Notes: a model not told the origin generated them from the sequence alone. Counted from the stretch's first letter, positions 10,479 through 19,925 are shown. The stretch is 64,000 bases of DNA from Burkholderiales bacterium (GCA_016177875.1 JACOUL010000015.1:62001-126000); one strand, 5' to 3'. Numbers and translations are program-made.

Positions 10479-11551
10479 TCGAAGGCATTTATTTTGACGG
10501 AAAAAGCACGCACCGCCGCCCGGTAGAGCTGGCGATGTTAAAGCGCATTGTCGCCATTCGCGGCGAAGGCATGCTGCAAAAACATCGTTTGTCGCAGCTG
10601 AAGGTATCGGAGCGGTTGCAACATGCGCCGCGCATCATTTACTTTCCCGACGGCGCTTGCGTGCACATCGCCGATCCCAAGATCGATGCCATGTTAAAAG
10701 CCAACGGCTACCGCGAATCGCGTGTGGTCGAGTGGCAGCAAAATTGGTTGCGCTCCGTGTTGGCCTTGATCGGACTCTTGGCTACATTGATCAGCGGCTA
10801 TCAATGGGGTTTACCGTGGGCAGCGGACGTGCTGGCGCGGCATCTCCCGACATCGATCGAAAAGAAAATCGGCGACGAGGCGTGGGACATGATGAAGGAT
10901 AAAAAATGGGTGTTGCCTTCAAAGCTTGATCCTGTTGATCAAGATCGCTTGCGTAAGCGGTTTTCCGAATTGAGGCGGCCGCATGGCGACAAAACCGAAT
11001 ATCGCCTTGAATTTCGAAATAGTAATGTGGGGCCGAATGCATTTGCGCTTCCCAATGGCGTCATCGTCATGACGGATCAATTAGTCATGCTTGCGCGTAA
11101 TGACGAAGCCGTGCTGGGTGTATTAGGTCACGAGCTGGGGCATTTGCAGCGTCGCCATACCTTGCGGCGTATGCTGCAGGCAGCCGGGACCGGCGTCATC
11201 GTCAATCTTTGGATGGGAGATGTATCGAGCTTACTTGCGACGATTCCCACTATCCTGCTGGACAGCAAATATTCGCGCGACTTCGAGCGCGAGGCTGATC
11301 AGTACGGCATCGACATGATGCGCGCCAACGGGATACCGATGGAACCGATGGCGCAGTTGTTTGAGAAAATGAAGATCGTCGGCGAGGCGCACCAAGGGAA
11401 AAAAACAAATGAGCAAGCAAATGAAAGAAAGCGGAAGACGCGCCGCCGCCACGAGGAAGATGAAAAAGTAAGCGAGCCAAACGAGTACTTCAGTTCGCAT
11501 CCGAGCGACACCGAACGTATCGTCAGGTTCCGTGCGGCCGATAAGCAGTAA
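10475..11551 (+). CDS. M48 family zinc metallopeptidase, membrane-anchored
   Basis: 358 residues from the ATG at 10475, which overlaps the DUF898 stop by four bases. A longer open frame from 10265 would read through the neighbour and is rejected. Residues 1-85 are an unrecognised N-terminal region. A membrane helix follows (about 90-110), then an HtpX/BepA-like catalytic domain with zinc motif HELGH (219-223) and the third-ligand region FEREADQYG (about residue 270). The tail is strongly charged (Lys/Arg/Glu about 310-335). Likely an envelope quality-control protease working with the two upstream membrane proteins, by operon context. Confidence 0.9.
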   Translation: MIEGIYFDGKSTHRRPVELAMLKRIVAIRGEGMLQKHRLSQLKVSERLQHAPRIIYFPDGACVHIADPKIDAMLKANGYRESRVVEWQQNWLRSVLALIGLLATLISGYQWGLPWAADVLARHLPTSIEKKIGDEAWDMMKDKKWVLPSKLDPVDQDRLRKRFSELRRPHGDKTEYRLEFRNSNVGPNAFALPNGVIVMTDQLVMLARNDEAVLGVLGHELGHLQRRHTLRRMLQAAGTGVIVNLWMGDVSSLLATIPTILLDSKYSRDFEREADQYGIDMMRANGIPMEPMAQLFEKMKIVGEAHQGKKTNEQANERKRKTRRRHEEDEKVSEPNEYFSSHPSDTERIVRFRAADKQ

Positions 11552-11569
11552 GGCGTCGCAGCAAGTTCC

Positions 11570-12064
11570 TCAAACAATCAAGGGGCGATTCGGCAATTCA
11601 TTCGCATTTTCGCCTTTCGCCGGAAAAGGCGTGTGCAGCAAATCGTTCATCGTTTCCACAGCAGCAATCGCGCTTGCCTGATAGTCGCCGCGTCTGAATC
11701 CTGCCGTCATGGTTTGGCAAATGGCTTGCCAGTCGGCTGACGCAATCGTGCGGCCGATGGCGCGATCGGTCACGATCTCGACTTTGTGGTCGGCTAAATT
11801 TATGTAGACAAGGACGCCGATGTTTTCTTCCGTATCCCAGATGCCGTAAGTGGCGAAGAGCTCCCCGGCCCGTTGGCGTGCGCTTTTTCCGATGATGACG
11901 TCCACCAGCGGCAAAGCAGGTTCGATAATCAAACGAATCTCCGCGCGATGCCGCACTTCGCCGTGAGCGATCGCCTGCTGAATCGCCTCTAGCGTCGGCG
12001 GCGGAAAGGCTTGGCGGCCGTCGCGTTTGGTCGTAAACAGGTGTGTGAGGAAACGTTTGATCAT
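11570..12064 (-). CDS. TPM-domain protein, short cytosolic form
   Basis: 164 residues from the ATG at 12064, whose A is also the last base of the upstream TGA (TGATG overlap). A longer frame starting at 12298 would add an arginine-rich translation of the neighbour's Gly-rich tail and is rejected. The TPM fold is recognised from the H-x-x-E-I-R-L-I-I-E pattern, RAGELFATYGIWDTEENIGVL and VYINLADHKVEIVTDRAIG. No signal peptide. TPM proteins (YgcG, Psb32, MOLO1) act in membrane-complex assembly; the exact role is unknown. Third gene of lemA-TPM-TPM. Confidence 0.85.
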   Translation of the reverse strand: MIKRFLTHLFTTKRDGRQAFPPPTLEAIQQAIAHGEVRHRAEIRLIIEPALPLVDVIIGKSARQRAGELFATYGIWDTEENIGVLVYINLADHKVEIVTDRAIGRTIASADWQAICQTMTAGFRRGDYQASAIAAVETMNDLLHTPFPAKGENANELPNRPLIV

Positions 12065-12855
12065 CACCAATCTCCCGACGCACCGCCGCCGTCGAAGGTG
12101 CCGCCACCGCCGGAAAATCCACCGCCGCCACCAGAAGAGCCTCCGCCGAATCCACCGAAACCGCCCAATCCGCCGCCGCCGCCGAGAATAATGCCGGACG
12201 AGCGCCCCCAACGGTTGCCGTAAAAACTCCGCTGCGCGCGCCGTATGCGGGAAATCATCATCCACATCATGAAGAGGATAAAGAGAATCGGCGCCCATCC
12301 GCCAAAACTATCTTCTTCAGCGTTTTGCTGCTTGGCACCTTGAGGGGCCGGCAAATGTTCGCGATCCAGCAAATTGGCAATGGCTGAGACACCGGCTGCG
12401 AGTCCGCCATAAAAATCGTTCTGCCGAAAATGCGGCGCGATCACATCTTGCAAGATGCGTTTGGATTGGGCATCGGTGAGCGAGCCTTGCACACCGCGCC
12501 CCGCTTCAATGCGCAAACGCCGCAGCGCTTTCGGATTGTCGCGCGCGACGATCAGAATCACGCCGTCGTCCACACCTTTGCGGCCCACTTTCCACGCTTC
12601 CGCCACACGGATGCCATATTGCTCAATCGCTTCCGGCTCGGTTTTGCCGACCAGGAGAATAACGATTTGGCTGCCGGTGCGGGTTTCATACTCTTGCAGC
12701 ACGTTTTCCAGGCTTTGTTTTTGCGCAGGCGTCAGCATGCCGATGGTATCGGTGACGCGTGCAGCGAGCGGCGGAATCGGCGCAAAATTTTGCGCGTTGC
12801 CTGCGAGTGTCACCAGCAACAGAACCAAGCCCGCCAAGCTGCGCAATAAAGTCAT
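12064..12855 (-). CDS. YgcG-like TPM-domain exported protein with Gly-rich tail
   Basis: 263 residues: signal peptide (about 1-21), periplasmic TPM domain (about 30-165; DTIGMLTPAQKQSLE, GSQIVILLVGKTEPEAIEQY, GVQGSLTDAQSKRI), a membrane helix (about 192-206, WAPILFILFMMWMMI), then a Gly/Ser/Phe-rich tail (about residues 222-262). This is the standard YgcG layout. It is translationally coupled to the shorter TPM gene and lies 30 bases after lemA. The LemA-TPM pairing is widespread in bacteria and supports a joint envelope role that is still undefined. Confidence 0.9.
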   Translation of the reverse strand: MTLLRSLAGLVLLLVTLAGNAQNFAPIPPLAARVTDTIGMLTPAQKQSLENVLQEYETRTGSQIVILLVGKTEPEAIEQYGIRVAEAWKVGRKGVDDGVILIVARDNPKALRRLRIEAGRGVQGSLTDAQSKRILQDVIAPHFRQNDFYGGLAAGVSAIANLLDREHLPAPQGAKQQNAEEDSFGGWAPILFILFMMWMMISRIRRAQRSFYGNRWGRSSGIILGGGGGLGGFGGFGGGSSGGGGGFSGGGGTFDGGGASGDW

Positions 12856-12885
12856 GAGCGATTCATGAGTGAAAAAGCACGCAAC

Positions 12886-13479
12886 TTATTTGCCGAAATT
12901 GACTGCAGGCGCGGTGGAAATCGCCTTTTCATTTTCGACCGTGAAGGAAGGCTTCACTTCATATTTGAACATCATGGCCGTCAAATTCGTGGGGAAGCTG
13001 CGCGCGAGGATGTTGTACTCCTGTACGGCGGTGATATAACGCTGGCGTGCCACAGTGATGCGGTTCTCCGTTCCTTCCAATTGGGATTGCAGATCGCGGA
13101 AGCTGGTGTCGGCCTTCAAATTCGGATAATTTTCAGCGACTGCCATCAAACGCGACAGCGCCGACGACAGCTCGCCTTGTACTTGCTGAAATTTCTTGAA
13201 CGCTTCCGGGTTGTTCAATACCTCAGGCGTAATTTGGAAACTGGTCGCTTGTGCGCGTGCGCGCGTAACCGCTTCCAGCGTTTCTCTTTCATGAGAAGCA
13301 TATCCCTTGACCGTATTCACCAGGTTGGGAATCAGATCCGCGCGCCGCTGGTATTGGTTCACCACCTCTCCCCAGGCCGCCTTGATCGCTTCATCTTTGG
13401 CTTGGAATTGGTTGTACCCGCAAGCGCTCAAGTTGGAAGCGAGAAAAAACATTGCCAGCCATTTCAGCCAAGTTTTCAT
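12886..13479 (-). CDS. lemA: LemA family protein
   Basis: 197 residues. The N-terminus has a lipoprotein-like signal (FFLASNLSACG, Cys near residue 20), followed by the long helical LemA domain: FQAKDEAIKAAWGEVVNQYQ, RRADLIPNLVNTVKGYASHE, ENYPNLKAD and RYITAVQEYN are all diagnostic. Exposed at the membrane; molecular function unknown. It heads the lemA-TPM-TPM operon. The Cys at about residue 20 is notable, as many LemA proteins carry an ordinary N-terminal membrane anchor instead. Confidence 0.92.
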   Translation of the reverse strand: MKTWLKWLAMFFLASNLSACGYNQFQAKDEAIKAAWGEVVNQYQRRADLIPNLVNTVKGYASHERETLEAVTRARAQATSFQITPEVLNNPEAFKKFQQVQGELSSALSRLMAVAENYPNLKADTSFRDLQSQLEGTENRITVARQRYITAVQEYNILARSFPTNLTAMMFKYEVKPSFTVENEKAISTAPAVNFGK

Positions 13480-13515
13480 ACTGTTTTCTCCGCGAAATAA
13501 ATGATGGAGTGCAGC

Positions 13516-14406
13516 CTATTTATGGGCGTTACCGCTCGGTTTCAACAGCACCGTACTCATTGCAGCCAAAATTAATACCATGGCGCCGTAATCCTGCCAG
13601 TGCGGTGTTTCACGCAACATCCGTGCCCCGGAAAATACGCCCAGAACCGGAATCATCATCACCGAAAGTCCGGAGGCCACCGGCGGCAAGGTGCGTGCCA
13701 ATTGGAACCATACCACGTGGGCAAAGCCGAACACGATGACGGCGTTATAGATGACCGCCGCCCATTCCGTGGAATTCGGCACGCGCCATTGGGAAGCTTC
13801 GAAGACAATCGCTGCAATCGCCAGCATGGCGGTGGCCAAGGCCAGCATCCAAAACGTCAGCGAAACGGTCGGCATGTCGATCTCGGTGCGCTTCATGATC
13901 ACGGTGCCGTAAGCCCAGCCCGCGGCGGCAATCAGCACGAAAATGCTGCCAAGAGGCTGTCCGCTCAGCGCGGAGAATTCATTCGACAATAGCAAAAGGG
14001 CGCCGCCGGTAGCGCACACGATACCCAGCCACGCCAGACGCGAAATGCGATCGCCGAAAATAAATAGACCGAACAGTACAGCCCAGGTCGGCATGGTGTA
14101 GCCGAGAATCGCGGCGCGTCCCGAGGACAGCATTTTCACGCCGATAATGATGAACAAGTGCCAGATCAGCATATTGGGAATCGTGAGCTTGATGACGGTG
14201 CCCAATTTTCCTTTGGGAATGGCAAGCGAGGCGCCTTGCATGCGCGCCGCAATCCAAATCACGGGTAATCCACCGAGCATGCCTAGGGTGCGGAAAGTCA
14301 GGGGCGGATAATCCAGGACGCCGATTTTCATAATCGGCCAATTAAAGCCCCAGGCGAGGGTCAGTAGGATAAGAAGTATCCAGTCTTTCTTGGAAAGAGT
14401 CGTCAT
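13516..14406 (-). CDS. EamA/DMT-superfamily transporter
   Basis: 296 residues with ten predicted membrane helices in two EamA halves (RhaT/YdcZ-type drug/metabolite transporters). Markers are [11 protein letters not shown] near the start, [16 protein letters not shown] and [14 protein letters not shown] in the first half, and [17 protein letters not shown] opening the second. Substrate unknown; the family exports amino acids and metabolites. Divergent from pyrF with about 60 bases between starts, so both promoters must lie in that gap. Confidence 0.9.
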   Translation of the reverse strand: MTTLSKKDWILLILLTLAWGFNWPIMKIGVLDYPPLTFRTLGMLGGLPVIWIAARMQGASLAIPKGKLGTVIKLTIPNMLIWHLFIIIGVKMLSSGRAAILGYTMPTWAVLFGLFIFGDRISRLAWLGIVCATGGALLLLSNEFSALSGQPLGSIFVLIAAAGWAYGTVIMKRTEIDMPTVSLTFWMLALATAMLAIAAIVFEASQWRVPNSTEWAAVIYNAVIVFGFAHVVWFQLARTLPPVASGLSVMMIPVLGVFSGARMLRETPHWQDYGAMVLILAAMSTVLLKPSGNAHK

Positions 14407-14468
14407 GCCGAAAGCGTAGCACGAGGCGTTACAATGTGCATATTCAGTCTTCTACTCAGGAAATAGTT

Positions 14469-15302
14469 GTGAGCACCTTCACCGAAAAATTGGCTGCCGC
14501 ATGGGCGGATAACCATTCTCTCTTGTGCGTCGGGCTGGACCCGGACATGAACAAACTGCCCGACCATTTGCAGTGGCAGCCCGATGCTTTCTTCCGTTTT
14601 TGTAAAGACATCATCGACGGCACGGCTGACATCGTCTGCGCCTTCAAACCGCAGATTGCTTACTTTGCCGCCCTGCGCGCCGAAGACCAGCTCGAAGCCT
14701 TGTGCAAGTACGTGCGCGAACAATACCCTGGCCTGCCCATCATTTTGGATGCCAAGCGCGGCGACATCGGCGCCACCGCCGAACAATACGCCCGTGAAGC
14801 CTTCGAGCGCTACGACGCCGACGCCGTAACGGTCAACCCCTACATGGGATTCGATTCGATCGCGCCGTATTTGGAATGGAAAGACCGCGGCGTGATTATC
14901 TTGTGCCGCACCTCCAACCCCGGCGGCTCCGATCTGCAATTCTTGAATGTGGATGGCTTGCCTCTGTATCAGCGCGTCGCGCACTTGGTCGCGGAAAAAT
15001 GGAACGTCAACGGCCAATGCGGCTTGGTGGTTGGAGCGACCTTCCCCAAGGAGCTGGAGCAAGTGCGCGCCATCGTCGGCGATATGCCGCTCTTGGTGCC
15101 GGGCATCGGCGCGCAGGGCGGCGATATCCACGCGACCGTCAACGCCGGCAAAACGGCGAACGGCGCAGGCATGATCATCAATTCATCGCGCGCGATTTTG
15201 TATGCGAGACCCGATGAAGCCGCAGGCGAGGATTTTGTGCAGGCGGCGCGTCGCGTGGCATTGGAGACTCGAGATGAGATCAACTGCTTTCGCGTGATGT
15301 AA
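14469..15302 (+). CDS. pyrF: Orotidine-5'-phosphate decarboxylase (type 2)
   Basis: 277 residues. Catalyses OMP to UMP, the last step of de novo pyrimidine synthesis. The start is taken as GTG 14469, because residues then begin with [25 protein letters not shown] as in related enzymes. GTG 14436 would add 11 residues. AGGAA lies at about 14457. The catalytic segment [10 protein letters not shown] (about residue 96) and the phosphate-binding [10 protein letters not shown] (about residue 213) are intact. It is the long type-2 form usual in Betaproteobacteria. Confidence 0.97.
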   Translation: MSTFTEKLAAAWADNHSLLCVGLDPDMNKLPDHLQWQPDAFFRFCKDIIDGTADIVCAFKPQIAYFAALRAEDQLEALCKYVREQYPGLPIILDAKRGDIGATAEQYAREAFERYDADAVTVNPYMGFDSIAPYLEWKDRGVIILCRTSNPGGSDLQFLNVDGLPLYQRVAHLVAEKWNVNGQCGLVVGATFPKELEQVRAIVGDMPLLVPGIGAQGGDIHATVNAGKTANGAGMIINSSRAILYARPDEAAGEDFVQAARRVALETRDEINCFRVM

Positions 15303-15587
15303 GCGGAATTTCGAGTCAGCCGGGACGCACCCTCTCTTTTTCACCTGGCCTCCCATCCGGGAATTTCAACCGTTCATCCTATTCGTCTGCCGGCGACTGC
15401 CTGCGGTCTGAAAGGGATTTGTTTTGCCGACCTTGTCTCCTAATATTTAATCCAGAAACCACAAGGAGCAATGACGGTTCTCATCATGCCGCTCCGACGA
15501 CAAGAAGGGCCACGCATCGACAATGAGCTTGTACCGAAATATGGGTATGGACAAGATATTTTTCGTCGCGACGCTGAAGAGAAAATC
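15303..15587 (+). other. Leader region upstream of the GH26 gene
   Basis: 285 bases with no gene I can support. An in-frame ATG at 15471 would extend the GH26 protein by 39 residues, but these lack signal-peptide character and precede an obvious signal sequence, so they are treated as leader. I saw no clear promoter, riboswitch or terminator by eye. Confidence 0.4.
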
Positions 15588-17669
15588 ATGAACAACAACA
15601 CTCTTTCCATTCGAAGCATTGCAGTTTTCTTTCTTTTATTTGTGTTTTTCTCCGGCGTTGCACGTGCCGTAACACCGAATCCGGGCTGGTGGTGGAATCC
15701 TGCAGAAGGCGGCCGCGGCTACGTCATCGAGGCTCAGGACAACATGATATTCATGGCAACCTACATGTATGCGCCGTCCGGGCGCGCTACTTGGTATGCT
15801 GCAGGCCCTGCAGCGATGACTGGTTCCACTTTCATCGCCCCTTTGACGACTTATGTGGGAGGGCAGACGCTGACCGGAGCCTATCGCTCGTCGAGCGGGA
15901 CTGTCAACAACGGCAATGTCAACGTCACATTCACCGATGCCAATCATGGCACGCTCACTTGGCCGAGTGGACTAACGACGCCTATTGAGCGCTACAACAT
16001 TGTCGCCGGCGGCAGCGGCGCCCCCCAATCTATCGGCACACCGCAAGCAGGATGGTGGTGGAACGCCGCAGAAGGCGGCAGAGGATTCTCTGTCGAGATT
16101 CAAAACAGCACGATGTTTATGGCGGGCTACATGTACGACGACGCAGGCAATCCGATCTGGTATGCGTCGGGTCCCGCGCCTATGACCGACGCCAATACCT
16201 ATATAGGCAATTGGCAGCAGTACGGCAACGGGCAAATCTTAGCCGGCGCCTATAAGCCGGCGGCACTCGTCAATGCAGATGTCGGTTCGTTGAAGCTCAT
16301 CTTCGATAGTGCGACAAGCGCGACTTTGACGCTGCCCGACGGCAGAACCATCGCCTTGACCAGATTTGCGTACGGTCCGGCCACGTCAAATCCAAATGCC
16401 ACAGCGCCGACAAAAAGTCTGCTGAATTATTTTGCAACCTTGTCGAAGCAGTCGTCCAACAAGATCGTCTCCGGGCAGCATGTCGGCATGGCGACCGTCA
16501 ATATCGCCGACTGGAGCAGCACCCAGTCCGGCTACGATAATCTGATCGTCAAGCTGCAGTCGCAAACCGGGAAGACGGTCGGCTTGGCCGGTGCGGATTA
16601 TGGTTCGAACGATCCTAACTATGTCATTTCGGGAAGCATGCTTACATCCACCAATGCGGCTCTGATCCGGCACTGGGGTAGCGGTGGCCTGGTGACGGTG
16701 ATGTTCAGCGCACGCAACCCCTGGAGCAAAGGCGTGATGAGTGATCGAACCGGCAACAGCCAGCTCGCCGACATTCTCAAGGTGGGTACGGCGGCGAATG
16801 CCAGCTGGATGGCCCAGCTCGATGGCGTTGCGGCTGGGTTAAAGGAATTACGCGATGCGGGCGTCGTAGTGCTGTTCCGACCATTACATGAAGTCAACGG
16901 CGCCTGGTTTTGGTGGGGCAGTAATCCATCCAATCCCACCGTGCAGCAGGACGTGACTAATGTTTGGCGCCACATGCACGACTATTTCACCAACAAACAC
17001 GGCCTCGACAACCTGCTGTGGGTATATAGCGTCAGCGCCAACACCGGTGGAGCGATGGTAGCGGAAGATTATTTTTACCCGGGCAGCCAATATGTCGACA
17101 TCGTGGGCATCGACATCTACGCGACCTCGTTCGATAGCGCGGCGCTCAACGGCTACCAGGTTCTTAAGAATTTGAAGAAGCCGGTAGCACTGACTGAATT
17201 CGGACTCACCAAGATATGGCCAGGTAATTACGATTACGCCACGCTCGTTTCCGAAATAAAGAAAGGCATGCCGGATATTGTGTATTTCATGGCTTGGAAC
17301 GATTTTTTCACTAACCGGGGCAGCACTTATTTTTCCTTGGTATCGAACCGGAATGCGATCGGCCTGCTCAATGATCCGTGGGTGGTCACTGCCGATGAAA
17401 TTCCTGCGTCGGCTCGGGCGACAAGCGGCATTGCTACTTCGGTCGCAAAGACGATTTCCGCCGTTGCCGCTGTAACTACCGCAAGCTCGATGACGCAATG
17501 CTATACCTCCAGCAACGTGGCACACGTGTTGGCCGGCCGCGCCTACGATAAGATGGGATATGCTTTGGCATCAGGCTCGAACCAGAATATGGGCATGGAT
17601 AATACGTTCTTCGTTACAACGCTGAAGAAGGTCGTCGCCAATTACTTTGTTTTGGGAAGCTGTCCGTGA
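15588..17669 (+). CDS. Secreted GH26 glycoside hydrolase (probable beta-mannanase) with two WWW repeats
   Basis: 693 residues from the ATG at 15588 (GAAGAG upstream). Signal peptide about 1-27. Two N-terminal repeats (about 30-135 and 145-255) share GWWWN[P/A]AEGGRG[Y/F], M[Y]-A-x-[S/G]-x-[R/P]-x-[T/I]WYA and GGQTL-x-GAY motifs with the lipoprotein at 195. The GH26 domain spans about 265-600: acid/base Glu about 435 in FRPLHEVNGAWFWWG, and nucleophile Glu about 537 in ALTEFGL. GH26 enzymes cleave beta-1,4-mannans, and some cleave beta-1,3-xylan or lichenan. The last roughly 70 residues form an unassigned Ala/Thr-rich tail with two Cys. Confidence 0.9.
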   Translation: MNNNTLSIRSIAVFFLLFVFFSGVARAVTPNPGWWWNPAEGGRGYVIEAQDNMIFMATYMYAPSGRATWYAAGPAAMTGSTFIAPLTTYVGGQTLTGAYRSSSGTVNNGNVNVTFTDANHGTLTWPSGLTTPIERYNIVAGGSGAPQSIGTPQAGWWWNAAEGGRGFSVEIQNSTMFMAGYMYDDAGNPIWYASGPAPMTDANTYIGNWQQYGNGQILAGAYKPAALVNADVGSLKLIFDSATSATLTLPDGRTIALTRFAYGPATSNPNATAPTKSLLNYFATLSKQSSNKIVSGQHVGMATVNIADWSSTQSGYDNLIVKLQSQTGKTVGLAGADYGSNDPNYVISGSMLTSTNAALIRHWGSGGLVTVMFSARNPWSKGVMSDRTGNSQLADILKVGTAANASWMAQLDGVAAGLKELRDAGVVVLFRPLHEVNGAWFWWGSNPSNPTVQQDVTNVWRHMHDYFTNKHGLDNLLWVYSVSANTGGAMVAEDYFYPGSQYVDIVGIDIYATSFDSAALNGYQVLKNLKKPVALTEFGLTKIWPGNYDYATLVSEIKKGMPDIVYFMAWNDFFTNRGSTYFSLVSNRNAIGLLNDPWVVTADEIPASARATSGIATSVAKTISAVAAVTTASSMTQCYTSSNVAHVLAGRAYDKMGYALASGSNQNMGMDNTFFVTTLKKVVANYFVLGSCP

Positions 17670-17829
17670 GATGGCGGTGTAGCCGCCTCGGCTGCCTTGC
17701 CGAGGAGATGAGTTTCCGCGTTTGTATAACTTGCAGTATGAAATCGGTGATATCGTGCTGATTGGCATCTTAATTGCGTTTGGAATGGATATTTATTTTT
17801 ATATCGGCGCATAACCAATCAGGATCATC

Positions 17830-18393
17830 ATGGCGATTAAAGCTCTCCGTTTAAAAATTTCGATAGCGCTTGTAGTAGGCGGCATTATCTTCTCCGCACA
17901 TGCACAAGAAAATAAACATCGAAGTGTGATTCAAGAGATGTTGACCCGTACTTCAACGATCGAGGGATTTATGGCAGGCTTGAGGCATGGCCTTGCCGGT
18001 GGCGATCAGTCGAATGCCGGATCGAAAAAGCGCGCCGCATGCGTGATCCAGAGCATGAATCGCAGCCAGGTGGACAATCAAATGATCAAGTCGCATATGA
18101 CTTATTTTTCGATTGCCGAGGCATCCGACATCGTCGCTTTTTACAAAACACCGAGCGGGCAAAAGATCGCGGGATATGCGGCCGATGTCGCCAGCGGCAA
18201 GCTGTCGCCCGACCCCAATGTAACGCCGCCCGGCATGACCGACGCGGACGTCGCTGCCTTTGAAAAATTTTCCAAGCAGACCGCCGGCGGAAAACGGATG
18301 AATGTGATCGGCCAAAAGCCGGTCGCTGAGGCAAGCGAAATACTCAAGCCATCCATCCTGAAATTGTTTGAGAAATGCAAGACTGCTTCGTGA
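17830..18393 (+). CDS. Exported DUF2059-like protein
   Basis: 187 residues with a signal peptide (about 1-25, ending AHAQ). A helical domain follows, in which EASDIVAFYKTPSGQKI resembles the F-Y-x-T/S-P-x-G core of DUF2059. Two Cys (CVIQSMN and the C-terminal EKCKTAS) flank the domain and may form a disulphide in the periplasm. The start at 17830 has only a weak ribosome site (AGGATCATC). Function unknown. It lies alone between the GH26 and HD-domain genes. Confidence 0.65.
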   Translation: MAIKALRLKISIALVVGGIIFSAHAQENKHRSVIQEMLTRTSTIEGFMAGLRHGLAGGDQSNAGSKKRAACVIQSMNRSQVDNQMIKSHMTYFSIAEASDIVAFYKTPSGQKIAGYAADVASGKLSPDPNVTPPGMTDADVAAFEKFSKQTAGGKRMNVIGQKPVAEASEILKPSILKLFEKCKTAS

Positions 18394-18443
18394 TGTATTA
18401 ATTAGTGCGCGGCGTTCGCGCGTTTAATTCGAAGGGGAGCCAG

Positions 18444-18875
18444 ATGTCTACGATCGAACGTGCTATCGAACTCGCTGCGCGCGCACATGCCGGGCAAGCC
18501 GACAAGGCCGGCCAGCCTTATATCTTTCATCCATTGCGGCTCATGCTGGCCGTGCATACGCCATATGAGCGCATGGCGGCGGTATTGCATGACGTGGTGG
18601 AAGATACTTCAGTCACGTTCGAAGATTTGGCAGCCGAAGGATTTCCTTCTGAAGTGATCGAGGCCGTGCGCGCGCTGACCAAAACAAAAGGCGAAGCACG
18701 CGTCGACGCTGCGCGCCGCGCCGTCCGCAATCCGATCGCACGTGTCGTAAAGCTCGCCGATGTGACCGATAACATGGACTTGGGCCGAATCGCCGAGCCT
18801 AGCGAGAAGGACTTCGCGCGTATTAAGGAATATGAGAAGGTGCGTGAGATTTTGTTGGCGGGGGATGTGGGTTGA
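18444..18875 (+). CDS. Small HD-domain protein, MESH1/SpoT-hydrolase-like
   Basis: 143 residues from the ATG at 18444, with GAAGGGGAG seven to eight bases upstream; an in-frame ATG at 18405 is less likely. The pattern AARAHAGQ-x-DK-x-GQPYIFHPLRL, then AAVLHDVVEDT, then VKLADVTDNMD reproduces the metal-binding H...HD...D set of the (p)ppGpp hydrolase domain of SpoT and of stand-alone MESH1-type small alarmone hydrolases. No synthetase, TGS or ACT domain is present. Likely a cytoplasmic Mn-dependent nucleotide pyrophosphohydrolase; alarmone specificity is inferred. Confidence 0.8.
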   Translation: MSTIERAIELAARAHAGQADKAGQPYIFHPLRLMLAVHTPYERMAAVLHDVVEDTSVTFEDLAAEGFPSEVIEAVRALTKTKGEARVDAARRAVRNPIARVVKLADVTDNMDLGRIAEPSEKDFARIKEYEKVREILLAGDVG

Positions 18876-19029
18876 AGTGAGCCAGGTTTGAACTAATCGC
18901 GTAGTGACACGATAAGTGATAACGGTAATATCCTGAGGCGAAGGGCGCCGACTCCGTGCCGCAACATAACGAGAAGATCAACACAGTCAGTTTCGCAGCT
19001 GGCTATCAAACACGTTAGAGGTTCTTAAT

Positions 19030-19149
19030 ATGTGTTCTCAAAATTTTCTTGGAACGGTTGCATTTATAGTGCTTGTCCAAGGGGTGCCCACGCTGGCAGC
19101 TGCACAATCGAACGCCAACTTCGAACGCCAAAAGATTGATACTGGTTAA
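19030..19149 (+). CDS. Possible 39-residue exported peptide
   Basis: An ATG at 19030 opens 39 codons that look like a bare signal peptide (GTVAFIVLVQGVPTLAAAQS) plus about 14 polar residues, ending in TAA 13 bases before the hydrolase start. No good ribosome site is visible. It may be a remnant of a longer exported protein, a leader peptide, or chance. The flanking 18876-19029 holds nothing else I recognise. Confidence 0.25.
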   Translation: MCSQNFLGTVAFIVLVQGVPTLAAAQSNANFERQKIDTG

Positions 19150-19162
19150 GCTAGAGTGACCC

Positions 19163-19924
19163 ATGTCGCGAATTGCCCTATCAATTGCAGTTATCGCCGC
19201 GCTTGTATATCTCGGACTTTGCCTAGTCCTATTTGTATTTCAACGCTCGTTGATCTACTTTCCGCAACCACGATCATTTGCAGGTGGCACGACGATCACT
19301 TTGCCGGTAGACGGGGCAGAGCTGGTGGTTACCGCGCGCAGCCATGGCGGACCAAATGCGCTCGTCTATTTTGGGGGTAACGCGGAGGATGTTTCCTACA
19401 GCCTTCCCAGCCTGACGGCCGCGTTTCCCGACCATGCCATTTATCTCATGCACTATCGGAGCTATGGCGGAAGCACAGGCAAGCCTTCCGAGGCTGCTCT
19501 CGTTGCCGATGCATTGACATTGTTCGACAGGGTCCACAAGGAGCACGCCAACATCGTAGTTGTTGGGCGCAGCCTGGGCAGCGGAGTTGCGGTTCATCTT
19601 GCAAGCCTGAGGCCTGTTGCACGGCTAACCCTCGTCACGCCGTATAACAGCATCCAAGAACTGGCCTCCAATCAGTTCCCATACTTTCCGGTGCGTTGGC
19701 TGTTACTCGACAAGTTCGAATCGTGGAAATACGCGACGCAAGTCGTCGCACCGACATTAGTTATCGCTGCAGAGCACGATGAGGTCATTCCACGTGCGAG
19801 CACGGAATCCTTGTTCACGCGCTTTCGCACAGGGGTTGCAGCGTTAAAGGTGGTGGCCGGCACCGGGCACAATACCGTCTCCGACAGCCCTGATTACATT
19901 TTGCTTCTGAAAGGCCTGCAGTAA
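19163..19924 (+). CDS. Alpha/beta hydrolase, membrane-anchored (YfhR/BEM46-like)
   Basis: 253 residues. An N-terminal membrane helix (about 3-27) leads into a serine hydrolase fold. The nucleophile elbow is GRSLGSG (Ser about 134), the acid lies in IAAEHDEVIP (about residue 198) and the catalytic His in GTGHNTVSD (about residue 237). The strand IYFPQPRSF followed by a YFGGNAED oxyanion-type loop is typical of BEM46/YfhR proteins. Substrate unknown. Converges with pncC, with one base between the stops. Confidence 0.85.
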   Translation: MSRIALSIAVIAALVYLGLCLVLFVFQRSLIYFPQPRSFAGGTTITLPVDGAELVVTARSHGGPNALVYFGGNAEDVSYSLPSLTAAFPDHAIYLMHYRSYGGSTGKPSEAALVADALTLFDRVHKEHANIVVVGRSLGSGVAVHLASLRPVARLTLVTPYNSIQELASNQFPYFPVRWLLLDKFESWKYATQVVAPTLVIAAEHDEVIPRASTESLFTRFRTGVAALKVVAGTGHNTVSDSPDYILLLKGLQ

Positions 19925-19925
19925 G

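Noticed and set aside
12065..12298. Arg-rich N-terminal extension of the short TPM protein
   Set aside because: Frame-shifted translation of the Gly-rich tail of the preceding TPM gene.
18888..18915. TTGAAC followed by CGATAA as a sixth ECF-type site
   Set aside because: The -10 is GAT rather than GAC, at a spacing one base off, and no convincing gene follows directly.
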